From contig PBSY01000087.1 of the NCBI GenBank assembly GCA_002726915.1, positions 1-64,000 on the forward strand: a DNA stretch of 64,000 bases, written 5' to 3'. This stretch comes from Verrucomicrobiales bacterium. GTDB lineage: Bacteria; Verrucomicrobiota; Verrucomicrobiia; Verrucomicrobiales; DEV007. Positions 18,370-27,804 of the stretch are shown here, piece after piece. The translations under genes and the position numbers were made by a program. The notes beneath the pieces are model-generated. The model saw only the letters and a list, made by a program, of their open reading frames with translations, searched no databases and had not been told where the DNA came from. The number at the start of each line of letters is the position of its first letter. The stretch's first letter is position 1.

Positions 18370-19155
18370 TTAGAGTTTCAGAGCGTGCGTTGCCGCGAAC
18401 ATAGGAAACCAACCCTCCAGTCGGGTGCTCTCAGCGTCCCAACTGTCCTCGTAGAAGCCCGTTATTGCTAATCCTGCTCCACATTGCCCTCCGAGCTGTG
18501 TTTCCCAGCTATGGCTGTATTCCAAACTCAACTGAGCCTCCAGCATTTCGGAGAGTGATCGATGATCAGCATGTTCCAAATCGGAGTAGGGAAGCCGATA
18601 CTTCACCACCAAATCTCCAGTTGCCTCCAACACTTCATGATCGAACAGGAAAAAGGCAGGGTTCATGAAGCCACAAAGTAGATGTCCCCCTTTTTTCAAG
18701 ACTCGAGAGGACTCTTTCCAGATCGGGTCCAGTGATTCGGCAAAAACATTGGAGACCGGATTGAAAATCAGGTCGAACTCATCACTGTCGAGTTCGCCCA
18801 TGTCAGCCATATCACCTTGGATTGCTCGAACATCAAACCCATGTCGCTCACAAATTTCTGCATCCTTAGCCAGTTGAACATCCGATGCGTCATATGAGGT
18901 CACCTCAGCTCCGGCAGCGGCAAAAATCGGAACCTGTTGCCCACCCCCGCAGGCTAAAGCGAGAATCTTGATCCCCGTCAGGTCAGGATATTGTGGGAAC
19001 CAGTTGGTTGGAACCGACTTATTTGGAGTCAGAATAACGTTCCAGTCCCCTGATTTTGCTTTTTCAAAAACCTCATCCGCATAGGGAGTGCTCCAGCGGC
19101 ACCCCTCTTTCGACTGCAAATTCCAAGCATTGCGATTGTATTCAACGATGTTCAT
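18370..19155 (-). CDS. Class I SAM-dependent methyltransferase
   Basis: Cytoplasmic methyltransferase of the Methyltransf_11/25 type. Motif I is ILALACGGGQQVPIFAAAG, followed by an acidic strand end (VTSYDAS) that should hold SAM, then GDMADMGELDSDEFDLIFNP and the post-motif SSRVLKKGGHLLCGF. Its length of 261 residues and N-terminal EYNRNAWN resemble members that act on small molecules. The substrate is unknown. It lies upstream of no obvious partner on its strand; the AttH-like gene ends up being 12 bases upstream of its start, so the two may share a transcript. Confidence 0.87.
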   Translation of the reverse strand: MNIVEYNRNAWNLQSKEGCRWSTPYADEVFEKAKSGDWNVILTPNKSVPTNWFPQYPDLTGIKILALACGGGQQVPIFAAAGAEVTSYDASDVQLAKDAEICERHGFDVRAIQGDMADMGELDSDEFDLIFNPVSNVFAESLDPIWKESSRVLKKGGHLLCGFMNPAFFLFDHEVLEATGDLVVKYRLPYSDLEHADHRSLSEMLEAQLSLEYSHSWETQLGGQCGAGLAITGFYEDSWDAESTRLEGWFPMFAATHALKL

Positions 19156-19167
19156 GCCTAGACAGCT

Positions 19168-20265
19168 TTACCTCAGCTTCTCGGCGATGTCGTCGGCATA
19201 TCCAGTCATTTCGAGAAATGCTTTTCCTACCACTTCGCCTTGATCGAGGTCCAAAATATCACAAGCGCCCTCCCAGTAGGTCACCCCTCCCGCTCCGGCA
19301 GCCATTTCCTGTTCAGACATTGTCGGAATTAACTTGAAACGGCGTCTTTCGCCAGTCGCCGGGTCCATTGGGTGGATCTCGGGTGAGGTGGGATAGGTCG
19401 CTCCGGTGTCCGGGCTGATCCAGGCACCGTCTTGAATCCAGTCGTAGTCACGAAGAGTCTGGTGCGTCAGATTTCCTTCCCCATCTACCCAGACCAGCTT
19501 CGAGTAGGAAGAATAGCCGCCATCCTCAGTCCTTAGGACATACCCCATTATCTCGCGACCATCGTTGAATTGAAGACAGGCCCAATTCCAACCGGTCTGG
19601 CTTCGATCCAACTGGCTACTCGAGATCTCGTGATCCATCCATCCACTTCCGGTGACCGAAAACTCATCCCCATTAATTCTCAACCGTCCCGAAACCATCA
19701 ACCTAGGAAAGGTAATGTAATAGCTTGCAGCCGTCCCCTCGGGGCCTTTTCTGGAGATACCGTCTTCGCCAAAAATCACTGGCCCTTTAGTTGGCTTCAT
19801 CTCAAGCTCAAATCCCGCATCAGCCCCCACTCCCCCTATTAGACGCAGCACCTCGCTGTCACGCTTTAGGGTCCAGTTTCCGTTTCTCATATCGAGGTCT
19901 TCGTCAGAAGAAAAAGCATCCCACCCATCACGGTTAAGTCTTTCTTCATGAAGAAAACTGCCATTGTCAGGATCACTGATCCCCATGTGGGTCATAAAGA
20001 TTTGATCAGACCGAAACGATCCTGATTCCAGATTTCCAGGCCTTTGACCCAACCTGAAGAAAGTCGCCTGAAACCCGAATCGTCGCTCCTTCCCCTCAAG
20101 ATGACCTGTGACATACCACCACTCAATTTTGAAGTCCGCATGGCTGCCATGATCTCTCGGGAAGGTTAATCTCGTCGTTGCATCAGGAACTGACCACTCC
20201 CGAGCGTAGCCCAATCCGTTCAGCTCCAGCAACCCAATCAATCCTACTATCCAAGTCTTTATCAT
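19168..20265 (-). CDS. AttH/CrtC-type secreted lipocalin-like protein
   Basis: Predicted exported protein of the lipocalin-like family that includes Agrobacterium AttH and the carotenoid hydratase CrtC. A signal peptide (MIKTWIVGLIGLLELNGLGYA) is followed by the family signature FPRDHGSHADFKIEWWYVTG, then FGFQATFFRLG, IFMTHMGISD, SGWMDHEISSSQLD and GWNWACLQFNDGREIMGY. Its ATG overlaps the permease stop as TAATG, so it belongs to the ABC transporter operon. In Att-type loci the AttH protein accompanies an ATPase and FtsX-like permeases, suggesting a periplasmic hydrolase or lipid-binding partner. The chemistry of the family is not established for AttH. Confidence 0.85.
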   Translation of the reverse strand: MIKTWIVGLIGLLELNGLGYAREWSVPDATTRLTFPRDHGSHADFKIEWWYVTGHLEGKERRFGFQATFFRLGQRPGNLESGSFRSDQIFMTHMGISDPDNGSFLHEERLNRDGWDAFSSDEDLDMRNGNWTLKRDSEVLRLIGGVGADAGFELEMKPTKGPVIFGEDGISRKGPEGTAASYYITFPRLMVSGRLRINGDEFSVTGSGWMDHEISSSQLDRSQTGWNWACLQFNDGREIMGYVLRTEDGGYSSYSKLVWVDGEGNLTHQTLRDYDWIQDGAWISPDTGATYPTSPEIHPMDPATGERRRFKLIPTMSEQEMAAGAGGVTYWEGACDILDLDQGEVVGKAFLEMTGYADDIAEKLR

Positions 20266-22892
20266 TAATCCTCCCGATCTGACTTCACCTCCGCATTACG
20301 ATACCCTACCAAATAGGCCACTGCCGCGGCGGTCACAAGTGTGATCAACGCAAGCACTCCAAACATAGTCCAGGGAACTCGATAAGTCAGAGTCCAACCA
20401 AAGCTCTGTGGATTAATCACTTCGATCAAAACCCATCCAAGAGCAAAACTGATCAGAAATCCGCCAATAAGACCAACGACAGCAATCCCCAAGCCTTCCA
20501 ACATAGCACCGCTTGCGATTTCTTTACGCGTTGATCCCAGTGACTTCAGAGTGATGAGCTCTTCCTTGCGCTCGATTAACAAACCTGCTAAGGCCAAGCC
20601 AAGTCCTGACACTGCGATAAGAACAGCAATCCCTTCCAGAGCGTAAGTCACGGCGAAGGTCTGGTGAAAGATTCGCAATGAATCCTCTCTTAGCCGTCTA
20701 TTCGTCTGCACTTTGAGCGAAGGAAAAGTCGATCGAATAGTTTTGGCCAGTTCTTCGGGATCTGAACCGGCTTCGAGGTAGAGAGCCATATTTGTGATCG
20801 AATCATCAGAAAACCAGTCCCTTGTAAAATTGCGATGAACCACCAGCATGCCTGCCTCGTTGCCATAGTCGGCATAGAGACCTGTGATGCTTAGCGACTT
20901 TGGTCCGGCGGGGGTCGGCAACGTCAGCGAATCCCCTTTTGTGACAGCGAATCGGCGACTAAATGACTCGCTGATCCAGGCCGGAGTTTTGTCATCAAAC
21001 AGCTTCAGTAAATTTTTTTCACTCGTATCTCTGGGAGCGTCCAGCCATACCATCTGAAGGGTCCGATCTAGATCGTCGCTATAATCCGATGCCCCGAGGA
21101 CTGTGTCTTTTCCGTCGAGAGTGAATCGATATTGCCTCAGCACATCAACTCCACTAACTCCCGGCATCTTTTCAATACGCTGCCAGGTATCAAAGGCGAG
21201 GCTCGATCGGTTGTCTACCGACGAGTTACCTCCCCCCGAAACATAGAGGTCAGCCTTCAGGATCTGTTGAATCCACGCCGTCAATGTACTCTCAAAACTG
21301 GCCACTAGGATACCCATCGCAGCGGACATTCCAATCGCCACCGCCAAGCCGGCCGCAGTCAAGAGATGTCGTCCTGCCGGCCTCGCTAATTGGCTTGCGG
21401 CATAGCGACTCCGTGCTTCTCGACGACCCCCTATTTGGCGCATCGCTCTCGAAACTGGGCGAAAAAAGACACCGATTAAAATACTACCGCCAACCACCAT
21501 AAAAACCGCAGCCATATATCCCCCAATGGGCACCGCCGGCCCGCTCTTAATTACCCAAGGGGGAATCAAGGAACTTGCCAAACCAGCAAGGATCACGGCG
21601 ATACCGAGCCAACGCTGCCTGAGAAGGAGCAACCCACCTCCAGGGGCACCCCGTCTCATCATTTGAGCCGGAGGCGTCAGAGCAGCATCTCGCGCCGGAA
21701 TCAATACTGCAACAAGACTCGCAAGAACACCGAACCCCATCGAGAAAAGTATTTCACCTAGCTCGAGACGAATAGCATTCGACGTCGTTTCGTAATAAAG
21801 CGTATTCACCGTCCGCCCAATCGCACCAACCATTCCCTGCGCGAGTCCAAAACCAATAACTACTCCGAGAACGCTTCCCATCATTCCAATGGCCAACCCC
21901 TCAACGACCCACGATTTTCGAATCTCAAGCGGCGTCACTCCCAAGGAGCGCAACACCGCCATTTCCGCCCGCCGCTTAATCACGGCAGCCTCCATCGCCT
22001 GCATGATCAAATAGGTCCCGACGAGAAGAGCCAATCCGGATAGAATCGTTAAATTAAGGCGAAACGCCGCGCTCATCTGTGTCACGGATTCCTTCCGTTG
22101 TTCTGGAGTCTCTAACAACCAGCCATTCTCCTCCGCGATCGCATCAAGGATCTCGGAAGCGTCAAACTCAACTTCGGTGCGGAATGCTCCCTCAGGAAAT
22201 CGGACTTCGATACGACTCACTCCTGACATATCAGTCAATTGCTGCAGCGATGGCAAATCAACGAGAACAAGGTTTTCCGGGATAGATGGAAGATTCGGGT
22301 TTTCCGCAAGAATACCCCCCATCTCAACGGTCACCTCTCTGTCTCCGAACAGAAGAGTCAATTCGTCCCCGGCAGAAATCCCCCTCGACTGAGAGAAAGC
22401 ATCGCCACTAAAGACAAGAGTATCGGTATTCAGGAAAGTCGGGCCGACGGCTTCGCGCTGAGCATTTGACTGAGGCCCCGAAATACCTCCAGCGTAATTC
22501 ACAGCATTCTGCATAGCTACGAGATCAAGCCCTATGACCCTGACGAGGCGCTCGTCATCCCCAGCAATAACACCTGTGGTCTCGACCACAGGAAACAACC
22601 CAACCGGCAAGGAGCCCAACCTATGTCTTAAATCCCGAAGCGAACGATTCGGGATCAAACCCGCCGAAGGACGGAGCTGAAAGTCACTCTCACCGGAAAC
22701 CGACTCTGTGAACATGCCGAACCCAGAGACTGCCGCCTTGTTTGCTAATCGGATTGACAAAAAAACAGCAACACCCAAGGCGATGATCAGAAGCAGAACG
22801 ATTGTCAGCTTCCACTCGCGCAGCCAATGTCGCCATACAATGTGAGACCAAAGCCAACTGGTCGCGTCAACTGTTTCCGTCGCGGCAGGCAT
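20265..22892 (-). CDS. FtsX-like ABC transporter permease, duplicated form
   Basis: Large inner-membrane permease of the MacB/LolE class. An N-terminal helix (LTIVLLLIIALGVAVFLSIRL) precedes a periplasmic domain. A first FtsX core follows from about residue 278 (FRLNLTILSGLALLVGTYLIMQ and later helices). A second periplasmic part starts after the helix near SAAMGILVASF, and a second FtsX core lies at the C-terminus (AVLIAVSGLGLALAGLLIER and three more helices). The 875 residues fit the fused two-half permeases of the AttF/AttG kind. It is preceded by the ATPase gene (6 bases) and followed by the AttH-like gene. Role inferred: extrusion of a lipid or lipoprotein-like substrate using the partner ATPase. 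Confidence 0.9.
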   Translation of the reverse strand: MPAATETVDATSWLWSHIVWRHWLREWKLTIVLLLIIALGVAVFLSIRLANKAAVSGFGMFTESVSGESDFQLRPSAGLIPNRSLRDLRHRLGSLPVGLFPVVETTGVIAGDDERLVRVIGLDLVAMQNAVNYAGGISGPQSNAQREAVGPTFLNTDTLVFSGDAFSQSRGISAGDELTLLFGDREVTVEMGGILAENPNLPSIPENLVLVDLPSLQQLTDMSGVSRIEVRFPEGAFRTEVEFDASEILDAIAEENGWLLETPEQRKESVTQMSAAFRLNLTILSGLALLVGTYLIMQAMEAAVIKRRAEMAVLRSLGVTPLEIRKSWVVEGLAIGMMGSVLGVVIGFGLAQGMVGAIGRTVNTLYYETTSNAIRLELGEILFSMGFGVLASLVAVLIPARDAALTPPAQMMRRGAPGGGLLLLRQRWLGIAVILAGLASSLIPPWVIKSGPAVPIGGYMAAVFMVVGGSILIGVFFRPVSRAMRQIGGRREARSRYAASQLARPAGRHLLTAAGLAVAIGMSAAMGILVASFESTLTAWIQQILKADLYVSGGGNSSVDNRSSLAFDTWQRIEKMPGVSGVDVLRQYRFTLDGKDTVLGASDYSDDLDRTLQMVWLDAPRDTSEKNLLKLFDDKTPAWISESFSRRFAVTKGDSLTLPTPAGPKSLSITGLYADYGNEAGMLVVHRNFTRDWFSDDSITNMALYLEAGSDPEELAKTIRSTFPSLKVQTNRRLREDSLRIFHQTFAVTYALEGIAVLIAVSGLGLALAGLLIERKEELITLKSLGSTRKEIASGAMLEGLGIAVVGLIGGFLISFALGWVLIEVINPQSFGWTLTYRVPWTMFGVLALITLVTAAAVAYLVGYRNAEVKSDRED

Positions 22893-22898
22893 CTCAGT

Positions 22899-23573
22899 TC
22901 AAACCGCAATATCCTCCTCCAGAAGCCGTCCATCCCGCATTTCGACCACTCGGCTACAAATTCTCGTGACTTCGCGACTGTGTGTCACCATCAGCATAGC
23001 GGTTTCGTGGCGGTCGCTGAGGGTCTCCAACAAATCGAGAATCGCTTCACCTGTTTTGGAGTCCAGGTTACCGGTGGGTTCATCAGCGAGGATCATTCGG
23101 GGACGAATGCTTAACGCACGGGCAATCGCAACCCGCTGCATTTCACCACCACTCAACTCATGGGGATAGGCTTCCGATCGCGATTCGACCCCCACCTCCT
23201 TGATGAGTTTTTCGACACGCTCGAGTCGTTCGGTTGCTTCGACGCCCCTTAAATGAAGGGGGAATTCAATATTTTCGCGAACTGAGAGCGTGGGAAGTAG
23301 ATGAAAAAACTGAAAAACAGTGCTAACCGTCTTACGTCGCAAGTGACAGAGCCCGTCTTCATCGAGCGCACCCAAATCGACCTGACCTACCTGTATTGAC
23401 CCGCCATCAGGCCGATCGATACCTCCAATGCAGTTCAGGAGGGTGCTCTTTCCTGAGCCAGATGGCCCCATCAGTGCGACCCTTTCACCGCAATCCAAAG
23501 TCAGCGACACCTCCTTAAGAATAGGGACAGAGCCGTATGATTTTGTAAGCCTCGATACTTGCAGCGCCTTCAT
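22899..23573 (-). CDS. ABC transporter ATP-binding protein (LolD/AttE-like)
   Basis: ATPase that powers the neighbouring FtsX-like permease. All motor motifs are intact: Walker A GPSGSGKST, Q-loop VFQFFHLLPTL, signature LSGGEMQRVAIARAL, Walker B MILADEPTGNLDSKTG, and a switch histidine in MVTHSREVTR. The length of 224 residues is typical of LolD/MacB-type ATPases. It is the first gene of the ATPase-permease-AttH operon and is transcribed divergently from the E2 gene with a 92-base shared upstream region. Confidence 0.93.
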   Translation of the reverse strand: MKALQVSRLTKSYGSVPILKEVSLTLDCGERVALMGPSGSGKSTLLNCIGGIDRPDGGSIQVGQVDLGALDEDGLCHLRRKTVSTVFQFFHLLPTLSVRENIEFPLHLRGVEATERLERVEKLIKEVGVESRSEAYPHELSGGEMQRVAIARALSIRPRMILADEPTGNLDSKTGEAILDLLETLSDRHETAMLMVTHSREVTRICSRVVEMRDGRLLEEDIAV

Positions 23574-23665
23574 TTTTCTTCACCGTATGTAGAATACGTT
23601 GGCCACTGAAGGCTGGAACATCCTTTAACACCAGAATCGTCGACCCCAACCCTTCCAAAACACTC

Positions 23666-24907
23666 ATGCCCCATTTTCCAATCCAGATGCCGCAACTCGG
23701 CGAGTCTATGGCCGAGGCCACTGTCCAGCAGGTATTGTTTTCGGCCGGTGACGAAGTTACCGCCGATCAGGACCTTTTTGAAGTCGAGACTGACAAGGCG
23801 ATGATGGAGGTCACGACGCCCTGCAGCGGCACAATTATCGATGTGGTGGCTGAGATTGGTCAAAGCTATGCCGTAGGCTCTATCCTAGCCCACATCGAAG
23901 CAACCGAAGAAGAGGCGACCAAGGCCGGCCTGATCAAGCCCGGCGATAACGGAACACTCACCCCCAGCAGCGATAAGAACACAGACGAAGAAACCTCTGA
24001 GAACCTCCACTTCAAAATTGATGAAGACGACGTTATCATCCAAGATGAGCCTCCTTCGGTGAAGCCTACCGTCGACAGTGGACTGCCTGTCCCCGTTCGT
24101 TCCTCCGTCTACCTGAGCCCTAGGATGCGTCACCGCATGGATGAACTAGGCCTTAATGCCGCCGACCTAGCCGGCCTTCCCGGCAGTGGTGCCGGCGGAC
24201 GCGTCACTGTAGAGGACTTTGAAAAGTTCATCAGCGAGCTCGAGGAACACAAAATGACCGATGCGTCGCCGATGAGAATTGCAGTTGCTGATTCAATGAG
24301 ACGCAGTTGGACGCGGCCCCTCGCTACAGTAACTGTTCCCGTCATCATGGACTCGGTACTAGCGCACCGGAAGTCTTTGACCGAAAAGCCCGGTGTCACT
24401 CTCTATGCCATTCGTGCCCTCGCGATCGCAATATCGGAAAATACAGCGGTTGCCGGACGACTGATTGGGAATCGAATTGTTCACCCAAACGCTATCGATA
24501 TTGGTTTTGCAGTGGAAGTGGAAGATGGGGTCCTTGTTCCAGTCATCCGCGACGTGGATGAAAAGACCCTCTCGGACATGCAAGAATCGTACGAAGAACT
24601 CGTGAAAAGGGGTCAGGAACGACGCCTGCCTCCGGAAGCTACTGGAACAGGTATTGCCACAGTGACAAACGTCGGGCCGTTCGGCATCACCGACGCTACC
24701 CCAATTCCACTGCCGGAACAGAATCTGGTGCTAGGTCTCATGGCAGGACGCGCGACTCCGCTCTGGGATAAGGAAAAAGAAGTCTTTATTCCAAAACTTG
24801 AGAGCAAGTTCATCCTCAGCTTCGACCACCGAATTCTGGATGGTGGAGCGGCCGGCCGCCTTCTTCAACGGGTGGGCAAACTACTTCAGGAACCGGAAAA
24901 GTTATAA
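23666..24907 (+). CDS. Lipoyl-bearing 2-oxo acid dehydrogenase E2 acyltransferase
   Basis: E2 component of a pyruvate- or branched-chain-type dehydrogenase complex. The N-terminal lipoyl domain (PIQMPQLGESM...) has its modified lysine in ETDKAMMEV. The subunit-binding domain is YLSPRMRHRMDELGLNAADL. The catalytic domain ends with SFDHRILDGGAAGRLLQ, in which the active-site His and Asp are kept. At 413 residues it is complete. No E1 or E3 gene is near, so it must combine with subunits encoded elsewhere. It differs clearly from SucB in this window (whose lipoyl site is ETDKIST). Pyruvate dehydrogenase E2 is the likeliest role but this cannot be decided by eye. Confidence 0.88.
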   Translation: MPHFPIQMPQLGESMAEATVQQVLFSAGDEVTADQDLFEVETDKAMMEVTTPCSGTIIDVVAEIGQSYAVGSILAHIEATEEEATKAGLIKPGDNGTLTPSSDKNTDEETSENLHFKIDEDDVIIQDEPPSVKPTVDSGLPVPVRSSVYLSPRMRHRMDELGLNAADLAGLPGSGAGGRVTVEDFEKFISELEEHKMTDASPMRIAVADSMRRSWTRPLATVTVPVIMDSVLAHRKSLTEKPGVTLYAIRALAIAISENTAVAGRLIGNRIVHPNAIDIGFAVEVEDGVLVPVIRDVDEKTLSDMQESYEELVKRGQERRLPPEATGTGIATVTNVGPFGITDATPIPLPEQNLVLGLMAGRATPLWDKEKEVFIPKLESKFILSFDHRILDGGAAGRLLQRVGKLLQEPEKL

Positions 24908-25021
24908 TATAACTTCGAAACTAGTGAGCAACGAGTCTGGACAGCGGCTACTGGTTAACGCTTACGACCCGGCGAGATAGCCATCTCGTCCTAGGGCCGA
25001 ATAAATCCCCCGCGATCCAAA

Positions 25022-25990
25022 CTATCTCTCCTCCGATTTAGGAGTAGCTTCACCCTTTTCGGCGGCCATAGGCTCTTTCCCTGAACGTTCCATCACCCAA
25101 ACAATCGCACACCCTAAAGCCATAACCCCAATCGCCAACCCGGTGCCGACAGAAAGATCTGGCAAGAACCACTCGTAGCCGATTGCTTTATCTTTGGCTT
25201 TACCGGCTACGTTAAAGGTTTGTACGATCTCCCCTTTCCAAGGCCAAATACTAAGGAGCGAGCCCGCCACAAACCCCGTCAGAAGAGCGACTGCCTGATC
25301 GTGGTATCGACGAAATATCCACGCAAGAAGACGACTGAGGGCCACTACCCCAATCACCGCTCCAATGCCAACCGGAATGAGGACGGCCATGGCGTCGAGG
25401 TCACCACCAGTCAACTGTGAGACCGAATCAATCACAATGAGTTGGTAATTTCCCATCAGGAGCAGAACAAAGGAGCCCGAAAGGCCTGGGATTACCATAC
25501 TGGCCATGGCGACCACGCCACAAATCAGCAAATACCAAAACGACTCGTTTTGCGAAGCGGGCTTCATCAATGCAACCGTCACCGCAATCGCAGCACCTAC
25601 CAAACAGCATACAAGAGGGCTGGCAGACCAGCGCTTTACTTGCCTGCCCACGAAGAAGATTGATGCAAAAATTAGGCCAAAAAAGAATGCCCAGACATAA
25701 ATCGCGTGACTCTCGAAAAGATACTCTAAGACCTTTGCCAGAGTTAAAATACTGACAAGTACGCCACCTCCCAAACAGGAAAGAAACCAGAAATCCACTT
25801 TTTCTGCAAATAAGCGGAACTGTCCTTTTAGCAGCAACTTAACAGCGGCAACGTCGAAGTTATTGATCGCATTAATGAGCCGTTCATAAATGCCAGTAAT
25901 GAAAGCCACCGTTCCACCGGATACCCCGGGAATCACATTGGCAGCTCCCATAGCAGCTCCTTTCAGGAAAACAACGATCGGTCGTTTCAT
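25022..25990 (-). CDS. DUF368 membrane protein (polyprenyl-phosphate transporter family)
   Basis: Multi-pass membrane protein of the DUF368 family; members have been reported as undecaprenyl-phosphate translocases (PopT) that recycle the cell-wall lipid carrier. The N-terminal signature is intact: KGAAMGAANVIPGVSGGTVAFITGIYERLI. A second, inverted-repeat-like motif appears in the middle, MASMVIPGLSGSFVLLLMGNY. About eight to nine hydrophobic segments are visible, and the C-terminus is short, charged and probably cytoplasmic. The ATG at 25990 is used; a TTG two codons upstream is less likely. Its neighbour def is 15 bases upstream on the same strand. Convergent with the E2 gene. Confidence 0.88.
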   Translation of the reverse strand: MKRPIVVFLKGAAMGAANVIPGVSGGTVAFITGIYERLINAINNFDVAAVKLLLKGQFRLFAEKVDFWFLSCLGGGVLVSILTLAKVLEYLFESHAIYVWAFFFGLIFASIFFVGRQVKRWSASPLVCCLVGAAIAVTVALMKPASQNESFWYLLICGVVAMASMVIPGLSGSFVLLLMGNYQLIVIDSVSQLTGGDLDAMAVLIPVGIGAVIGVVALSRLLAWIFRRYHDQAVALLTGFVAGSLLSIWPWKGEIVQTFNVAGKAKDKAIGYEWFLPDLSVGTGLAIGVMALGCAIVWVMERSGKEPMAAEKGEATPKSEER

Positions 25991-26005
25991 AACCAATAAT
26001 TCTAC

Positions 26006-26560
26006 TCAACCTTTGAAGGCGGCCTGCATCTCTTTGAGTATTCGCTTACTCGCCATTTTCTTAGCGCTGGACATGCGATCAATGAAAAGCTTGCCCAAGA
26101 GGTGATCCGTTTCATGCTGAATAGCCCGTGCCAAGAGCCCATCAGTTTCAATAACCAGTTTCTCGCCATCCAGAGTAGTGACCTTTGCTTTCACCTCGAA
26201 CGGACGCGTGATATCCCCTTGTAGGTCGGGGAATGAAAGGCAACCTTCTACCTCAGTGTCCTTTCTTCCGATAAGCTCCAGCTCTGGATTAATGAAGATC
26301 AGTGGACTAATCTCTTCGAGGGTCTTGTTCTCTCCGTTCACCCGAAGATAGCTAATGCACTCGGGATTGTAGGAAACGTCAACAATTGCCAACTGGATCG
26401 CTTCACCAACCTGCTGGGCGGCTAATCCAACCCCATTAGCATCATACATTGTCTCCAGCATATTCGAGGAAAGATCACGAATCTCTTCGGTCACCTCGTT
26501 CACAGGAGCCCCAACTTTCCGCAGAACCGGATCGGGATAAAAAACTATCTTTAGAATCAT
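26006..26560 (-). CDS. def: Peptide deformylase
   Basis: Removes the formyl group from the N-terminal methionine of new proteins. The three metal-site motifs are present: GVGLAAQQVG (residues 43-52), EGCLSFP with ligand Cys107, and QHETDHL with ligands His149 and His153 and catalytic Glu150. The middle motif is the EGCLS form and the protein is 184 residues, normal for the family. A short Lys-rich C-terminal helix extends past the catalytic core. fmt, its frequent partner, is not adjacent; instead the gene is followed by the DUF368 transporter. Confidence 0.96.
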   Translation of the reverse strand: MILKIVFYPDPVLRKVGAPVNEVTEEIRDLSSNMLETMYDANGVGLAAQQVGEAIQLAIVDVSYNPECISYLRVNGENKTLEEISPLIFINPELELIGRKDTEVEGCLSFPDLQGDITRPFEVKAKVTTLDGEKLVIETDGLLARAIQHETDHLLGKLFIDRMSSAKKMASKRILKEMQAAFKG

Positions 26561-26614
26561 TGGGAAAAACTACCGGTCTATCTTAGCTCATCTTTCAGCC
26601 CGACAATAAAAAAC

Positions 26615-27028
26615 TCAATTATCGAGTAAAATGCGCAACGGTAGCTCACCGATCTCCAAACCCGCCTTAGTCACTGCGTCCCAGACTTCCACCATCAGAC
26701 CGAGCGGCGCGCCTTCGTCTGCTTTCAGTTCCAACCCGGCATCGTTAGTTTCACTGAATCTAAGCAAAGCCAGCGGGAGAGAGTCCATCTCGATGACCTC
26801 GTTACCGAGAGACACTTCACCATCTTTGCTTAAGGATAAGGCTACTCTCTGAGTCTCGTCACCCTCTGCTGCCATCTCCGAAGCCTTTGGCAAATTAACC
26901 TTAACCAACGACTCACGTTTTTTGAAGGTTGTTGTTACGATGAAGAAGATCAATAAAATCGCGAGGATATCAATCAAAGTAATGATCGGCACCGTCGGCT
27001 TGGCTCTCTTTTTTTGGTAGATATTCAC
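26615..27028 (-). CDS. exbD: ExbD/TolR-family biopolymer transport protein
   Basis: Proton-channel subunit of an Exb/Tol motor. The single N-terminal helix (PTVPIITLIDILAILLIFFI) carries the conserved proton-carrying aspartate Asp20, followed by a periplasmic domain of about 100 residues that matches the ExbD fold in length. The start is GTG at 27028, overlapping the ExbB stop by four bases (GTGA), which indicates coupled translation. It is the last gene of a TonB-like/ExbB/ExbD operon. TolR is the alternative label; the companion gene makes a TonB-type role more likely. Confidence 0.9.
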   Translation of the reverse strand: MNIYQKKRAKPTVPIITLIDILAILLIFFIVTTTFKKRESLVKVNLPKASEMAAEGDETQRVALSLSKDGEVSLGNEVIEMDSLPLALLRFSETNDAGLELKADEGAPLGLMVEVWDAVTKAGLEIGELPLRILLDN

Positions 27029-27795
27029 GACAGAGAATCCCCCTCTCCCGCTTCGCGACCTGACTGCTCGATCGCTTCGACAAGCGATTTATCTGGAGAT
27101 CTCATCGCATCCCTTGCATGCGCAGATTCGACCTCATAAATCGCAGGGCCTCCGTGCTTGTAAAACTCCGTTAGGAGTTGCCCCGCGATCACCTCAAACC
27201 GTGCCGCAACTCGCTCGAGGCGACGGGTAAAGAAGGAATGAAGAATCACCGTAATCACCGCCACAACAAGACCGGCAATCGTCGTATTAAGTGCCACTGA
27301 AATCCCAGCTGCGATCTGGGATGGATCTGTAACGTCACCACCAGACGATCCTAAGGTGGCAAAAACACTAACGAGACCACTGACCGTCCCTAATAATCCG
27401 AGCAACGGAGCGATGGTAATCACTACCTCGAGAACCCCCATCCCTTTTTCGAGAGTCACCATCTGCTCCTTTGCGGTAGCTTCGACCGCCTCGCTCGCTG
27501 AATCGCGCGATTCAAAGTCCGGTGACAGAGCCACCCTGCCGATTCTGCCTATAGGACTCTCGCTGGCACGAAGCGCAGCCAACAAATGAGACGCCTGCCC
27601 TTCATCAAAAATCCGATCACAGCGGTAAAGGTCATTTCGGAGATTGACAGGAATCACGGAAGACCACTTCAGAGTAAGCGCCCGATGAATACTCACGGCA
27701 ATTCCAAGGAACGAACATGCCGCGATAAACGCCATGAAAATACCTCCTGATATCAAAAAATTCCAAACCTGTTCGTTTGCACTCGGTTCAAGCAT
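27025..27795 (-). CDS. exbB: ExbB/TolQ/MotA-family proton channel protein
   Basis: Multi-pass subunit of the proton-driven Exb/Tol motor. The first helix is FLISGGIFMAFIAACSFLGI. The conserved MotA_TolQ_ExbB block follows with GVLEVVITIAPLLGLLGTVS and GISVALNTTIAGLVVAVITV, which hold the pore-lining helices and the conserved Thr. At 256 residues it is of ordinary size. It begins nine bases after the TonB-like gene and ends in the GTGA overlap with exbD. Confidence 0.92.
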   Translation of the reverse strand: MLEPSANEQVWNFLISGGIFMAFIAACSFLGIAVSIHRALTLKWSSVIPVNLRNDLYRCDRIFDEGQASHLLAALRASESPIGRIGRVALSPDFESRDSASEAVEATAKEQMVTLEKGMGVLEVVITIAPLLGLLGTVSGLVSVFATLGSSGGDVTDPSQIAAGISVALNTTIAGLVVAVITVILHSFFTRRLERVAARFEVIAGQLLTEFYKHGGPAIYEVESAHARDAMRSPDKSLVEAIEQSGREAGEGDSLS

Positions 27796-27804
27796 AATAA
27801 TCTC

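Noticed and set aside
24973-24988. Hairpin CGAGAT-AGCC-ATCTCG between the convergent E2 and DUF368 genes
   Set aside because: There is no T run on either side, so it is not a convincing intrinsic terminator.
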